A stretch of 64,000 nucleotides of DNA from an uncultured Clostridia bacterium (GTDB lineage: Bacteria > Bacillota > Clostridia > Oscillospirales > Acutalibacteraceae). Positions 10,038-19,783 of this stretch are shown here, piece by piece. The stretch covers positions 21,909-85,908 of the forward strand of contig CALWUU010000015.1 of assembly GCA_944384835.1 (NCBI GenBank), in the 5' to 3' direction. The first letter of the stretch is position 1, and every line of letters begins with the position of its first letter. The notes under the pieces are model-generated. The model saw nothing but the letters and a program-made list of their open reading frames with translations, searched no databases and was not told where the DNA came from. Position numbers and translations under genes: made by a program.

Positions 10038-10586
10038 ATGTCTCGAATTGGAAGAAAACCGATAAATATTCCCGCTGGCGTTGATGTAACCATTAACGGC
10101 AACGTAGTTACAGTAAAAGGTGCAAAGGCAACTTTATCCCAAGAGATTCATCCAAACATTACAGTAACAAAAGAAGATAATGTAATTCATGTTACTCGTC
10201 CGAATGATGATAAGGAGAATCGTTCTCTACATGGTTTAAGCCGTACTTTAATCAACAATATGATTGTTGGCGTAACAGAAGGCTACAAAAAAGAGCTTGA
10301 TGTTAATGGTGTTGGTTATCGTGTAGCGAAACAAGGCAAAGACTTGGTTATGAACCTTGGTTTTTCCCACCAAGTTGTTATGCCTGAGATTGATGGCATC
10401 ACAATTGAATGTCCATCTCCAAACAAAATTATTGTTTCCGGTCCGGATAAGCAAAAGGTTGGTCAGTTTGCTGCTGAGATCCGCGAGAAACGTCTGCCTG
10501 AACCATACAAAGGCAAGGGTATTAAATATGTTGACGAAGTAATCCGCCGCAAAGAAGGTAAAGCTGGTAAGGGTTCTAAGAAGTAA
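10038..10586 (+). CDS. rplF: 50S ribosomal protein L6
   Basis: Protein near the GTPase-associated centre, built of two similar domains; 182 residues. It starts [15 protein letters not shown] and carries the C-terminal signature [15 protein letters not shown] followed by [14 protein letters not shown]. The start at 10038 is preceded by an AGGGGG box; the longer frame back to 9987 overlaps rpsH and is not conserved. Confidence 0.97.
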   Translation: MSRIGRKPINIPAGVDVTINGNVVTVKGAKATLSQEIHPNITVTKEDNVIHVTRPNDDKENRSLHGLSRTLINNMIVGVTEGYKKELDVNGVGYRVAKQGKDLVMNLGFSHQVVMPEIDGITIECPSPNKIIVSGPDKQKVGQFAAEIREKRLPEPYKGKGIKYVDEVIRRKEGKAGKGSKK

Positions 10587-10599
10587 GGAGTGAAACGTT

Positions 10600-10959
10600 A
10601 TGGTGAATAAAGCTGATAAAAATACAGCTCGTCTAAAGCGTCACAGAAGAGTGCGCGGTAAGATTTCCGGCACAACTGAGTGCCCACGCCTAAATGTATT
10701 CCGCTCCACCAAAAACATCTATGCTCAGATTATTGACGATGTGAAAGGGGTTACTCTTGTAGCAGCTTCTACTCTGGACAAAGAGTTTACTGGTAATGGC
10801 GGAAACAAAGAGGCAGCACGTGAAGTTGGCAAAATGATTGCAAAACGTGCTAAAGATAAAGGTATCACAGAGGTCGTTTTTGACCGCGGTGGTTATATTT
10901 TCCACGGCCGTGTCAAAGAGCTGGCCGAAGGCGCCCGCGAGGGTGGCCTCAACTTCTAA
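10600..10959 (+). CDS. rplR: 50S ribosomal protein L18
   Basis: 5S rRNA-binding protein; 119 residues. Recognised by [33 protein letters not shown] and the ending [25 protein letters not shown] lies upstream of the ATG. Ordinary member of the spc block. Confidence 0.98.
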   Translation: MVNKADKNTARLKRHRRVRGKISGTTECPRLNVFRSTKNIYAQIIDDVKGVTLVAASTLDKEFTGNGGNKEAAREVGKMIAKRAKDKGITEVVFDRGGYIFHGRVKELAEGAREGGLNF

Positions 10960-10976
10960 GAAGGAGGAAATTACTT

Positions 10977-11474
10977 TTGGCTAGAATTGACGCATCAACA
11001 TTAGATTTAAAAGAACACGTAGTTGCTATCAACCGTGTTTCTAAAACTGTAAAAGGTGGCCGTATCTTTAAATTTGCTGCTCTTGTAGTAGTAGGTGACG
11101 GTAACGGCATTGTAGGTTTTGGTATTGGTAAATCAGGCGAAGTTCCTGACTCCATCCGCAAAGGCATTGAAGATGCTAAGAAAAACCTAATGAGAGTTTC
11201 TATGCGCGGTACAACAATTCCTCATGAGGTAATTGGCGCTTACGATGCAGGCCGTGTTTTGATGAAACCAGCTGCTCCTGGTACTGGTGTTATCGCTGGC
11301 GGACCTGTTCGTGCAGTTGTTGAAGCAGCTGGCATTAAAGATATTAGAACAAAAGCTTTGCGTTCTAACAATCCATGCAATGTAGTCAGAGCAACCATTC
11401 AAGGTTTGTCTCAGCTGCGTACAGCTGAAGAAGTTGCTGCAGCTCGCGGCAAATCTGTAAAAGAAATTTTATAA
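10977..11474 (+). CDS. rpsE: 30S ribosomal protein S5
   Basis: 30S protein at the mRNA entry site, involved in decoding accuracy; 165 residues. It contains the double-stranded RNA-binding-like N-domain ([20 protein letters not shown]) and the S5 C-domain with [18 protein letters not shown]. The start is TTG at 10977 with AAGGAGG upstream. Confidence 0.97.
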   Translation: MARIDASTLDLKEHVVAINRVSKTVKGGRIFKFAALVVVGDGNGIVGFGIGKSGEVPDSIRKGIEDAKKNLMRVSMRGTTIPHEVIGAYDAGRVLMKPAAPGTGVIAGGPVRAVVEAAGIKDIRTKALRSNNPCNVVRATIQGLSQLRTAEEVAAARGKSVKEIL

Positions 11475-11489
11475 TAGGGGGTAGCAATT

Positions 11490-11669
11490 ATGGCACAGCT
11501 AAAAATTAAGCTGGTTAAAAGCCTTATCGGCAGTAAAAAGGACCAAATTGCGACTGCCCAGGCTTTAGGTCTTAAAAGAATCGGTGATTGTACAGTACAA
11601 CCCGATAATCCACAAACTAAAGGCAAGGTGGCTAAAATCATCCACCTCATCGACGTAACAGAAGCGTAA
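11490..11669 (+). CDS. rpmD: 50S ribosomal protein L30
   Basis: Small large-subunit protein, 59 residues. The translation opens MAQLKIKLVKSLIGSKKDQ and continues ATAQALGLKRIGDC, the L30 signature, ending HLIDVTEA. AGGGGG precedes the ATG. Position between rpsE and rplO is the standard one in bacteria that retain L30. Confidence 0.95.
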   Translation: MAQLKIKLVKSLIGSKKDQIATAQALGLKRIGDCTVQPDNPQTKGKVAKIIHLIDVTEA

Positions 11670-11687
11670 GAAGGAGGTGCTTTATAA

Positions 11688-12128
11688 ATGAAATTGCACG
11701 AGTTATCTGCGGTACCAGGTTCTACCAAAGTTTCTAAAAGAGTTGGCAGAGGTCATGGTTCCGGTCAAGGTAAAACTGCTGGTAAAGGCCACAAAGGTCA
11801 AAAAGCAAGATCCGGCGCAAGCATTCGTCCGGGTTTTGAAGGCGGCCAAATGCCTTTGCAAAGACGTGTACCGAAAAGAGGTTTCAACAACATTTTTGCA
11901 AAAGAAATCATCGCTATCAATGTAGGTTCTTTGGAATCTTTTGAAAACGGTGCTGTTGTAGATACACAAGCTTTAATCGATGCAGGTCTTGTCAAAAAAT
12001 GTTGTGACGGCATCAAAATCCTAGGAAACGGAAAACTAACAAAGAGCTTAACAGTGAAAGTTGGTGCTTATTCCGAAGGAGCAAAGCAGAAGATTGAATC
12101 TGCAGGTGGGAAGGCAGAGGTGATCTGA
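11688..12128 (+). CDS. rplO: 50S ribosomal protein L15
   Basis: Late-assembling 23S-binding protein; 146 residues. The N-terminal Gly/Lys-rich extension ([20 protein letters not shown]) and [18 protein letters not shown] are characteristic. AAGGAGG precedes the ATG. Its stop is one base from the secY start, so the two are likely coupled. Confidence 0.97.
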   Translation: MKLHELSAVPGSTKVSKRVGRGHGSGQGKTAGKGHKGQKARSGASIRPGFEGGQMPLQRRVPKRGFNNIFAKEIIAINVGSLESFENGAVVDTQALIDAGLVKKCCDGIKILGNGKLTKSLTVKVGAYSEGAKQKIESAGGKAEVI

Positions 12129-12129
12129 A

Positions 12130-13464
12130 TTGTTCAAAACAATACGGAATGCCTGGGCTTTGCCTGATTTAAGAAAAAAATTACTGTTTACACTGTTCAT
12201 CATTATTATTTTTAGAATCGGATCAATGATTCCTGTTCCATTTCTAAATGCAGATGCATTGAGAGGTTTGATGGACACAGTTGCAGGAAGCGGTTCGGCG
12301 TTGGGATACTTGGATATGTTATCCGGTGGTGCGTTTGCAAGTGCTACCTTATTTGCAATGTCCATTACTCCGTACATCAACGCATCCATTATTATGCAGT
12401 TGTTAACAGTTGCAATTCCGCCTTTGGAACGTTTGTCCAGAGAAGGCGAACTGGGACGTAAAAAGATTACGGCAATTACCCGTTACTTGACAGTGGGACT
12501 TGGTTTATTGCAAGGTACAGGTTACTACTTCTATTTAAGAGCAAGTAACTTTGAGGGTACAAATGTTGTAAAATACACAGAAGGCGGCGCGCAAGTTTTC
12601 TCAGCAATTGTAATTATCCTGACATTTACTGCAGGCACCGCATTGCTGATGTGGCTTGGCGAACAAATTAATAAGCGCGGTGTTGGCAACGGTATTTCTA
12701 TTATCCTGTTTGCAGGTATCGTAGCAAATATGCCAACCCTATTTACTCACTTAGTAAACTACTTTATTGATGCATGTAAGTACCCGGGTGCAAGCTGGAG
12801 ATACTTCATTTTGGCACCTGTATTCCTTTTGATTTTCTTAGGACTGCTATGGGTAATTTCTTTCATGAACGACGCAGAGCGCAGAATTCCGATTCAATAT
12901 GCAAAACGTGTTGTTGGAAGAAAAATGTATCAAGGTCAAAGTACACACATTCCAATCAAAGTTGGCGTTTCCGGTGTGCTGCCGGTTATCTTTGCCAGCT
13001 CCATCCTATCAATTCCAAGTACCATCCAAATTTTCTTGGGTGACTCTGTAAGCGAAGGATTCTGGAAAGGCTTCTTTGACGCCTTTACCACAGGCGGTTG
13101 GATTTATTGTATTATCTTTGCAATTTTGATTATTTTGTTTGCGTTTTTCTATGTAACCATTCAATATAATCCGGTTGAAATAGCCAACAACTTGCGTCAG
13201 AATAACGGTTCTATTCCTGGAATTCGTCCGGGTAAACCAACCTCTGACTATATTGCAAAAATACTTTCTAAGATTACCCTTATCGGTGCATTGTTCCTGG
13301 CAGTAATCGCTTTGGTACCAATGATTTACACATCTGCTTCCGGTATGCAGGACCTAACAATGGGTGGTACATCTATTATCATCTTAGTTGGTGTTGCCTT
13401 AGAGACCATCAAACAAATGGAATCTCAGATGCAGATGCGTAACTATAAAGGCTTCTTAGATTAA
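12130..13464 (+). CDS. secY: Protein translocase subunit SecY
   Basis: Central channel of the Sec translocon; 444 residues with ten hydrophobic helices. Recognised by the opening MFKTIRNAWALPDLRKKLLF, the plug-region sequence GGAFASATLFAMSITPYINASI, and GIRPGKPTSDYIAKIL in the C-terminal cytoplasmic loop that contacts the ribosome and SecA. Start is TTG at 12130, one base after the rplO stop, with a GAGGTGAT box inside the end of rplO. secE and secG are not in the window. Confidence 0.96.
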   Translation: MFKTIRNAWALPDLRKKLLFTLFIIIIFRIGSMIPVPFLNADALRGLMDTVAGSGSALGYLDMLSGGAFASATLFAMSITPYINASIIMQLLTVAIPPLERLSREGELGRKKITAITRYLTVGLGLLQGTGYYFYLRASNFEGTNVVKYTEGGAQVFSAIVIILTFTAGTALLMWLGEQINKRGVGNGISIILFAGIVANMPTLFTHLVNYFIDACKYPGASWRYFILAPVFLLIFLGLLWVISFMNDAERRIPIQYAKRVVGRKMYQGQSTHIPIKVGVSGVLPVIFASSILSIPSTIQIFLGDSVSEGFWKGFFDAFTTGGWIYCIIFAILIILFAFFYVTIQYNPVEIANNLRQNNGSIPGIRPGKPTSDYIAKILSKITLIGALFLAVIALVPMIYTSASGMQDLTMGGTSIIILVGVALETIKQMESQMQMRNYKGFLD

Positions 13465-13492
13465 TGCTTTCGGCGGATAGGAGTCAAAAGAT

Positions 13493-14125
13493 ATGAATAT
13501 CATTCTTCTTGGCGCACCGGGCGCCGGAAAAGGAACACAAGCGGCAATTATTTGTGAACGCTTGAACATTCCGACAATTTCAACGGGTAATATTATCCGT
13601 GCAGCGCTGAAAAGCGGCACTGAGTTAGGCTTAAAAGCCAAGTCCTATATGGATCAAGGCAAACTGGTGCCGGACGAAGTAGTCATTGGCATTATCAAAG
13701 AGCGTTTAGCTGAAGATGACTGTCAAAATGGCTTTGTCCTGGACGGTTTTCCACGTACCATTCCTCAGGCCGAGGCTCTGGATAGCATGGGCATACAGAT
13801 TGATAAAGTCATCGATATTGAAGTATCCGATGATGAAATCGTAAGCCGTTTGTCCGGACGCCGTGTTTGTGAAAGTTGCAGTGATACTTACCATGTGGAT
13901 CATAATCCACCAAAGGTAGAAGGTAAGTGTGACAAATGTAACGGCACCCTTGTTCAGCGTAAAGATGATCATCCTGAAACAGTAAAAGATCGCTTGCACG
14001 TATACCACGAACAGACAGAACCACTAAAAGGCTATTATGAAAAACAAGGTAAATTGTTTGAAGTAAAAGGGGAAGGGGATATTAACGAGATTACTCGCCT
14101 TACCCTTGCCGCAATTGAGGCGTAA
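13493..14125 (+). CDS. adk: Adenylate kinase
   Basis: Interconverts 2 ADP with ATP + AMP in the cytoplasm. 210 residues with P-loop GAPGAGKGT at residues 7-15, AMP-binding region STGNIIR, and DGFPRT. The long-type LID carries four cysteines (CESC at about 126-129 and CDKC at about 146-149), a structural zinc site common in Gram-positive enzymes. Lies between secY and map as in Bacillus. A GATAGGAG box precedes the ATG. Confidence 0.98.
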   Translation: MNIILLGAPGAGKGTQAAIICERLNIPTISTGNIIRAALKSGTELGLKAKSYMDQGKLVPDEVVIGIIKERLAEDDCQNGFVLDGFPRTIPQAEALDSMGIQIDKVIDIEVSDDEIVSRLSGRRVCESCSDTYHVDHNPPKVEGKCDKCNGTLVQRKDDHPETVKDRLHVYHEQTEPLKGYYEKQGKLFEVKGEGDINEITRLTLAAIEA

Positions 14126-14127
14126 TT

Positions 14128-14880
14128 ATGGTTGTGTTAAAAACAAGCCGCGAACTCAAAGCAATGAGAGATGCGGGCAGGATTTCATCACGGGCATTGA
14201 AATTAGCCGGTGAAGCGGTCGAGCCGGGTGTTAGCACCTTGGAAATTGACCGTATTGTTCGTAAGTATATAGAAGAGCAGGGAGCAACACCTTCTTTTCT
14301 AAATTATGGGGGATTCCCAGCAAGCGCTTGTATTTCAGTGAATGATGTGGTCATCCACGGCATACCTCGTAAGAACCAAATTCTAAAGCAGGGCGACATT
14401 GTTAGTATTGATGTTGGCGCTTTTTATGAAGGCTTCCATGGCGACAATGCTTGGACATTCCCATGCGGAGAGGTCAGTAAGGAAGCACAGGCTCTTATGA
14501 ATGCAACTCGCGAAAGTTTGTTTGAAGGAATTAACGCCGCAAGGCCGGGAAACAGACTAGGCGATATTGGAAGCGCGGTCCAAAGGTATGTCGAGGCGCG
14601 CGGCTACTCGGTGGTACGCGATTTTGTCGGCCACGGAGTAGGTGCGGAGCTGCATGAAGATCCGAGCGTACCAAATTACGGCACACCGGGAAGAGGTGTG
14701 CGTCTGTTACCAGGAATGACAATTGCAATTGAGCCAATGGTAAATGCAGGAGTACACACTGTTGAAGTATTGTCTGACAACTGGACTACTGTCACAACAG
14801 ATGGAAAATTATCTGCACATTTTGAACACACAATTGCAATTACACCGGACGGTCCTGTAATTCTTACATTGCCGGATTAA
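14128..14880 (+). CDS. map: Methionine aminopeptidase, type I
   Basis: Removes the initiator methionine from nascent proteins. 250 residues with the two-metal site ligands of the family: Asp in IVSIDVGAFYEGFHGD, His in VGHGVGAELHEDP, Glu in IEPMVNAG and Glu in FEHTIAIT. Type I without an SH3 or zinc-finger extension. It starts 3 nt after adk and has only a weak ribosome binding site (inside the end of adk), so coupling is likely. Confidence 0.97.
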   Translation: MVVLKTSRELKAMRDAGRISSRALKLAGEAVEPGVSTLEIDRIVRKYIEEQGATPSFLNYGGFPASACISVNDVVIHGIPRKNQILKQGDIVSIDVGAFYEGFHGDNAWTFPCGEVSKEAQALMNATRESLFEGINAARPGNRLGDIGSAVQRYVEARGYSVVRDFVGHGVGAELHEDPSVPNYGTPGRGVRLLPGMTIAIEPMVNAGVHTVEVLSDNWTTVTTDGKLSAHFEHTIAITPDGPVILTLPD

Positions 14881-14890
14881 GGTGAACAAA

Positions 14891-15133
14891 ATGGAATTTG
14901 TAAAAGGACTTGTTGTACGGTCTAAAGCAGGGCATGACAAAGGCTGTTTTTATGTTGTATTGGATTTAGAAACTGATACGGCAGTTGTTTGCGATGGTAA
15001 TCGCCGTGCTCTTGCTAACCCAAAGAGAAAGAGGTTGATTCATCTTTCTCCGACAAAAACGGTAATTCCGAATCATTTAATGAAAACCAATCGAGAAATC
15101 TATGAACATTTACAGCCGTTTCGCTGCAAATAG
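14891..15133 (+). CDS. KOW-domain RNA-binding protein, L14e/L6e/L27e-like
   Basis: An 80-residue basic protein starting MEFVKGLVVRSKAGHDKG, a KOW-type beta-barrel opening resembling eukaryotic/archaeal ribosomal proteins L14e/L27e. Its genomic place between map and infA is recurrent in Firmicutes, from general knowledge. The role is unknown; an RNA or ribosome-associated function is inferred. I prefer the ATG at 14891, with AAGGTG 6 nt upstream, over the GTG at 14882, which lies inside that box. Confidence 0.75.
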   Translation: MEFVKGLVVRSKAGHDKGCFYVVLDLETDTAVVCDGNRRALANPKRKRLIHLSPTKTVIPNHLMKTNREIYEHLQPFRCK

Positions 15134-15160
15134 ATTTTCCGCTTTAGGAGGTTATTCTTT

Positions 15161-15379
15161 ATGTCAAAACAGGACGTAATTGAGATTGAGGGTACGGTAA
15201 CGGAAGCTCTGCCAAATGCAATGTTCAATGTAGAGCTACCAAATGGCCATACAATACTAGCTCATATTTCCGGTAAACTGCGTATGAACTTTATTCGTAT
15301 TTTACCTGGTGATAAGGTAACAGTTGAAATGTCACCTTATGACTTAACAAGAGGACGTATTACATGGCGTTCAAAGTAA
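15161..15379 (+). CDS. infA: Translation initiation factor IF-1
   Basis: Binds the 30S A-site during initiation; a single OB fold of 72 residues. It opens [20 protein letters not shown] and contains [19 protein letters not shown] and TRGRITWR, all diagnostic. GGAGG precedes the ATG. Confidence 0.98.
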   Translation: MSKQDVIEIEGTVTEALPNAMFNVELPNGHTILAHISGKLRMNFIRILPGDKVTVEMSPYDLTRGRITWRSK

Positions 15380-15416
15380 ACGAAACGACGACTTCACTAA
15401 TAAGGAGGGCGCACAA

Positions 15417-15530
15417 ATGAAAGTCAGACCTTCTGTCAAGAAAATTTGTGAAAAATGCAAAGTGATTAAACGCAAGGGTAGAATCATGGTAATTTGTGAA
15501 AACCCTAAGCACAAGCAGCGCCAGGGCTGA
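15417..15530 (+). CDS. rpmJ: 50S ribosomal protein L36
   Basis: 37-residue zinc-ribbon protein: [20 protein letters not shown], then [13 protein letters not shown]. The three Cys and one His of the zinc site are all present, so this is the zinc-containing form. AAGGAGG lies 9 nt upstream of the ATG. Confidence 0.96.
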   Translation: MKVRPSVKKICEKCKVIKRKGRIMVICENPKHKQRQG

Positions 15531-15566
15531 TGGCGCAAACCTATTTAACATGGAGGTGCAACCAGT

Positions 15567-15935
15567 ATGGCGCGTATAGCAGGTATTGATTTACCAAGAG
15601 ATAAGCGTATCGAAATTGGTCTTACTTACATCTACGGTATTGGCCGCAAAACAGCTTCCGATATTTTGGCAGCAACAGGCATTGACCCGGATTTAAGAGT
15701 TAGAGATTTAACAGAGGACGATGCGTCTAAATTAAGAGAATATATTGAGCATCATTACCGCGTAGAGGGCGACCTAAGACGTGATGTTGCTTTTGATATT
15801 AAGAGATTGATTGAAATTCAATGTTACCGCGGAATTCGCCACCGCAAAGGATTGCCGGTAAGGGGTCAGCGTTCAAAAACGAACGCACGTACCCGTAAAG
15901 GTCCTAAAAAAACAATGGCTAATAAAAAGAAATAA
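15567..15935 (+). CDS. rpsM: 30S ribosomal protein S13
   Basis: Head protein forming bridges with L5 and contacting tRNA; 122 residues. It starts [19 protein letters not shown] and has the C-terminal [19 protein letters not shown] motif. ATGGAGGTG precedes the ATG. Opens the alpha block. Confidence 0.98.
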   Translation: MARIAGIDLPRDKRIEIGLTYIYGIGRKTASDILAATGIDPDLRVRDLTEDDASKLREYIEHHYRVEGDLRRDVAFDIKRLIEIQCYRGIRHRKGLPVRGQRSKTNARTRKGPKKTMANKKK

Positions 15936-15960
15936 GCGTAGTTAGGAGGGATTTATTAAG

Positions 15961-16368
15961 ATGGCAGCACAAAAAGGCGGTAAGAAAACTACCGCAGTTC
16001 GCAGACGCCGCGAGCGCAAAAACATTGAGCGCGGAGCTGCTCACATCCAGTCCACCTTTAATAATACAATTGTTACCATTACAGACGTTCAAGGCAATGC
16101 AATTTCTTGGGCCAGCTCTGGTGAACTAGGATTTAGAGGTTCCAGAAAGTCCACCCCTTTTGCCGCACAAACCGCAGCAGAAACAGCTGCAAAAGCAGCT
16201 ATGGAACATGGCATGAAAACAGTTGAGGTTTTTGTTAAGGGACCGGGTGCCGGTCGTGAAGCTGCAATTCGTGCATTGCAAGGTGCAGGTTTAGAAGTTA
16301 GCATGATTAAAGATGTTACACCTATTCCACATAACGGATGCCGTCCTCCAAAGAGAAGACGTGTATAG
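15961..16368 (+). CDS. rpsK: 30S ribosomal protein S11
   Basis: Platform protein near the E-site; 135 residues. Family core includes [28 protein letters not shown] and the ending [23 protein letters not shown] lies upstream of the ATG. Confidence 0.98.
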   Translation: MAAQKGGKKTTAVRRRRERKNIERGAAHIQSTFNNTIVTITDVQGNAISWASSGELGFRGSRKSTPFAAQTAAETAAKAAMEHGMKTVEVFVKGPGAGREAAIRALQGAGLEVSMIKDVTPIPHNGCRPPKRRRV

Positions 16369-16406
16369 TTTATTGTAATTAACAATTACCGAAGGAGGAT
16401 ACTTGA

Positions 16407-17000
16407 ATGGCTAAAAATACTCAGCCAATTCTGAAGAGATGTAAAACACTCGGAATTGATCCGACTGTTGTAGGCGTAAGCCAAAAATCTATCAGAAACC
16501 CAAAACCAGGCAGAAGAAAACAAAGCGAGTATGGATTGCAGCTAAATGAAAAACAAAAAGCAAAATTCATTTACGGCGTACTTGAAAAGCAATTCAGAAA
16601 ATACTATGTTATGGCTACAAAACAAAACGGCGTTACCGGTGAAATCTTGCTGTCTATTCTGGAAAGCAGACTGGACAACGTTGTTTACAGATTAGGCTTT
16701 GCTAATACAAGACGTGAAGCAAGACAAATGGTTAGCCATGGTCACATTACTGTTGACGGTAAAAAAGTGGATATTGCTTCTTACTTGGTAAGCCCAGGTG
16801 AAGTTATCTCAATCAGAGAAAAAAGCCGCAACTCTGTACGTATCAAAGAAGTTTTAGAGCAAAACGCTCAAACTCCTATCGCTAAGTGGCTTGAACTGGA
16901 CAGAAATACACTGCAAGGTAAAGTAGTTGCTCTGGCTAGCAGAGAAGATATCGACTATGATATCAATGAAACACTTATCGTTGAGTTGTACTCCAAATAA
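16407..17000 (+). CDS. rpsD: 30S ribosomal protein S4
   Basis: 16S assembly initiator with an S4 RNA-binding domain; 197 residues. The S4 domain (about 85-150) includes LESRLDNVVYRLGFA and RREARQMVSHGHITVDGK. The N-terminal zinc-site cysteines of some S4 proteins are absent (only one Cys, at residue 12). In Bacillus S4 represses its own gene; the 38 bp before this ATG are too short to show a leader structure. Confidence 0.98.
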   Translation: MAKNTQPILKRCKTLGIDPTVVGVSQKSIRNPKPGRRKQSEYGLQLNEKQKAKFIYGVLEKQFRKYYVMATKQNGVTGEILLSILESRLDNVVYRLGFANTRREARQMVSHGHITVDGKKVDIASYLVSPGEVISIREKSRNSVRIKEVLEQNAQTPIAKWLELDRNTLQGKVVALASREDIDYDINETLIVELYSK

Positions 17001-17070
17001 TGCCATTGTAGGCATAATGTACATCGTGGTAATTTTTATGTTGCCTAAATGTGTGAAGGAGGTTTGCTAA

Positions 17071-18027
17071 ATGATTGAGATTGAAAAACCAAAGATTGAA
17101 ACTGAAATTCTATCTGAGGATGGAACTCACGGCAAATTTGTTGTAGAACCATTGGAGCGTGGATTCGGTACTACTCTGGGCAACAGCCTAAGACGTGTGC
17201 TGCTTTCATCTCTGCCAGGTGTTGCAGCAACATCTATTAAAATTGATGGTGTTGTTCATGAGTTTTCTACCGTACCGGGTGTAAAAGAGGATGTTACGGA
17301 AATTGTTCTTAACATTAAAGGCTTAATTGCAAATTTACACTGTGACGGTCCAAAAACTGTGGAAATTTCCGCAGAGGGTCCATGTAATGTTACAGCCGGC
17401 TCTATTCAGTGTGATAGTGAGGTTGAAATTTTAAATCCTGACATGCACATCGCTACATTAAGCGACGGAGCAAAATTGTCAATGGAAATCACCTTAGACC
17501 GCGGCCGTGGATATATTTCTGCAGACCGCAATAAGGCCAAGATGGTTACCAACGTAATTGGTGAGCTTCCGATTGATTCCATTTACACTCCTGTTTTAAA
17601 AGTGAACTACAATGTTGAGCCTACACGTGTAGGTCAAAGTATCGACTTCGATAAATTGAACCTGGAAGTGTGGACAAACGGCATTATTAGTGCACAAGAA
17701 GCTGTTTCTTTAGCTGCTAAAATCTTGACTGAACACCTGAACTTGTTTGTTGACTTGTCCGATGCAGGCAGCAATACTGAGATTATGGTTGAAAAAGACG
17801 ATAAAGGCAAAGAAAAAGTGCTTGAAATGACAATTGAAGAATTGGATTTATCCGTACGTTCTTTCAACTGTCTAAAACGTGCAGGAATTAATACAGTTGA
17901 GGATTTGATCAATAAATCTGAAGAAGAAATGATGAAAGTCCGCAACTTGGGACGTAAGTCTTTAGAAGAAGTTATTTGGAAGATGGCTTCTCTCGGCTTT
18001 AATCTTCACAAGGATGACGATAACTAA
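17071..18027 (+). CDS. rpoA: RNA polymerase alpha subunit
   Basis: Assembly scaffold of RNA polymerase; 318 residues. The N-terminal domain has [20 protein letters not shown] and the dimerisation elements; the C-terminal domain (about 250-310) has the DNA- and activator-binding helices [20 protein letters not shown] and [13 protein letters not shown] 70-bp gap from rpsD holds no clear promoter. GAAGGAGG precedes the ATG. Confidence 0.98.
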   Translation: MIEIEKPKIETEILSEDGTHGKFVVEPLERGFGTTLGNSLRRVLLSSLPGVAATSIKIDGVVHEFSTVPGVKEDVTEIVLNIKGLIANLHCDGPKTVEISAEGPCNVTAGSIQCDSEVEILNPDMHIATLSDGAKLSMEITLDRGRGYISADRNKAKMVTNVIGELPIDSIYTPVLKVNYNVEPTRVGQSIDFDKLNLEVWTNGIISAQEAVSLAAKILTEHLNLFVDLSDAGSNTEIMVEKDDKGKEKVLEMTIEELDLSVRSFNCLKRAGINTVEDLINKSEEEMMKVRNLGRKSLEEVIWKMASLGFNLHKDDDN

Positions 18028-18067
18028 TATAATCGTTTTTAACCTAAGGTAAAGGAGTGATTATTCG

Positions 18068-18409
18068 ATGCCAGGAACAAGAAAGCTCGGCAGAGCTACT
18101 AGTCATAGAACCGCAATGCTTCGTGGATTGGTAACATTTTTGTTGGAGAACGGTAAAATTGAAACAACTGTTACCCGTGCAAAAGAAGTACGTGCACTGA
18201 CAGAGAAGATGATTACAATCGCTAAGGAAGATTCTCTTCACAATAAGCGTTTGGTAATGGCTTTTGTTACAAAAGAAGACGTTACTCATAAGCTATTTAC
18301 AGAGATTGCTCCTAAATATGCAGACCGTAATGGTGGTTATACACGTATTACAAAGCTAGGTCCAAGACGTGGCGACGCTGCAGAGATGGCAATTATCGAG
18401 CTAATCTAA
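18068..18409 (+). CDS. rplQ: 50S ribosomal protein L17
   Basis: Large-subunit protein near the tunnel exit; 113 residues, the short bacterial form. Motifs are [19 protein letters not shown] and [27 protein letters not shown] precedes the ATG. Last gene of the operon; the ecfA/cbiO transporter genes that often follow in Firmicutes are absent. Confidence 0.97.
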   Translation: MPGTRKLGRATSHRTAMLRGLVTFLLENGKIETTVTRAKEVRALTEKMITIAKEDSLHNKRLVMAFVTKEDVTHKLFTEIAPKYADRNGGYTRITKLGPRRGDAAEMAIIELI

Positions 18410-18420
18410 TAATGGCATAG

Positions 18421-18457
18421 AAGAGTATCAATGTTTTGCTACATTGATACTCTTTTT
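18421..18457 (+). terminator. Intrinsic terminator of the ribosomal operon
   Basis: A 13-bp perfect stem (arms 18421-18433 and 18442-18454) with an 8-nt loop, continuing into a T run. It starts 12 bp after the rplQ stop. Confidence 0.9.
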
Positions 18458-18507
18458 ATGTTTGCTGGAATCGCATTGCTGCATAGAACAAATGGAAAAC
18501 TACCGTT

Positions 18508-18563
18508 TAAAATCATAAAAAGATGGCAGACACAAAAATGTCTGCCATCTTTTTATGATTTTA
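18508..18563. terminator. Long bidirectional terminator between rplQ and serA
   Basis: Perfect 25-bp inverted repeat (18508-18532 with 18539-18563) around a 6-nt loop, with A/T-rich outer parts giving a U run on either strand. It serves the minus-strand serA transcript and backs up the ribosomal terminator. Confidence 0.85.
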
Positions 18564-18598
18564 CGAATATTTTAAAGCGATTTCTTTGATACGTACCC

Positions 18599-19762
18599 TT
18601 AAATAACGCGAACGAAGATGATACCGTCATTGTCATTGATTGCTTTTACTGTATCATCGTTGACATTTCCTGTTACATCCAAAATCGTATAAGCATACTC
18701 TTTTTTAGATTTGCTTTGCATATTCTCAATGTTTACACCAATGTTTGCCAATACGCCGGTGAGTGTGCTAATCATGTTAGGAATGTTTTGATGAATGATG
18801 CAAACTCGTTTCGCACCATTTTCTCTTGGCATAGAAACATTAGGTAGATTTACAGAATTTTTGATATTGCCATTCTCTAAATAATCTTTGATTTCATCTG
18901 CTGCCATGCATGCACAGTTATCTTCAGATTCAGGAGTGGAAGCGCCAAGATGAGGAATTGCTAGTACATTTTCTACACCCAGCAGTGCGTCATTCGGGAA
19001 GTCTGTTGCATATGCTGCAACTTTACCGTCAGACAAAGCTTTAAGTAAATCTGTATTATTGACCAAATCGCCGCGAGCAAAGTTTAAAATGCGAACATGC
19101 TCTTTCATTTGTGCAATGGTGGAAGCGTTAATCATTTCTTTTGTATCAGGTGTCAGCGGTACATGTAAAGAAATGTAGTCGCAGTTTGCATAAATTTCTT
19201 CTAAAGTAAGTGCGCGTTGTGTATTGCTGGATAAGCCCCATGCGCCTTCAACAGATAAAAATGGGTCATAACCCATTACTTTCATGCCCAAAGCTTCCGC
19301 TGCGTTTGCAACAAGAATACCAATGGCTCCAAGACCGATAACGCCAAGTGTTTTGCCTGCAATTTCAGGACCTACAAAAGTAGACTTTCCTTTTTCAACC
19401 AGTTTGCCTACTTCGTCGCCTTTTCCTTTTAATGTGCCTGCCCATTCAATGCCGGGTACAATTTTACGGGAAGTCAGCAATAAAGCGGCAATCACAAGCT
19501 CTTTTACGGCATTAGCATTAGCGCCTGGAGTATTGAATACCACAATACCTTCCTGTACACATCTGTCAACAGGAATATTGTTGGTACCTGCGCCTGCACG
19601 TGCAATGGCAAGCAGATTTTTGTTAAATTCCATATCATGCATTGCAGCGGAACGAACTAAAATGGCGTCAGGATTTTCTACATCTTCTCCAACTTGGTAG
19701 TTTTCTCCCAAGCGGCTTGTGCCCAAAGGAGAAATTTTATTTAAACATTTTACTTGGTACAT
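18599..19762 (-). CDS. serA: D-3-phosphoglycerate dehydrogenase
   Basis: First enzyme of serine synthesis, oxidising 3-phosphoglycerate with NAD. 387 residues: substrate domain, Rossmann domain with VIGLGAIGILVANAA (about 145-160), catalytic Arg/Glu/His elements (LNFARGDLVN, AIPHLGAS), and a C-terminal ACT domain (about 315-387) expected for serine feedback. The ATG at 19762 has AAGGTG 6 nt upstream; a GTG three codons earlier sits inside that box. It follows serC by 21 nt, one operon. Confidence 0.93.
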   Translation of the reverse strand: MYQVKCLNKISPLGTSRLGENYQVGEDVENPDAILVRSAAMHDMEFNKNLLAIARAGAGTNNIPVDRCVQEGIVVFNTPGANANAVKELVIAALLLTSRKIVPGIEWAGTLKGKGDEVGKLVEKGKSTFVGPEIAGKTLGVIGLGAIGILVANAAEALGMKVMGYDPFLSVEGAWGLSSNTQRALTLEEIYANCDYISLHVPLTPDTKEMINASTIAQMKEHVRILNFARGDLVNNTDLLKALSDGKVAAYATDFPNDALLGVENVLAIPHLGASTPESEDNCACMAADEIKDYLENGNIKNSVNLPNVSMPRENGAKRVCIIHQNIPNMISTLTGVLANIGVNIENMQSKSKKEYAYTILDVTGNVNDDTVKAINDNDGIIFVRVI

Positions 19763-19783
19763 GTGTGTCACCTTATTTCTTCA

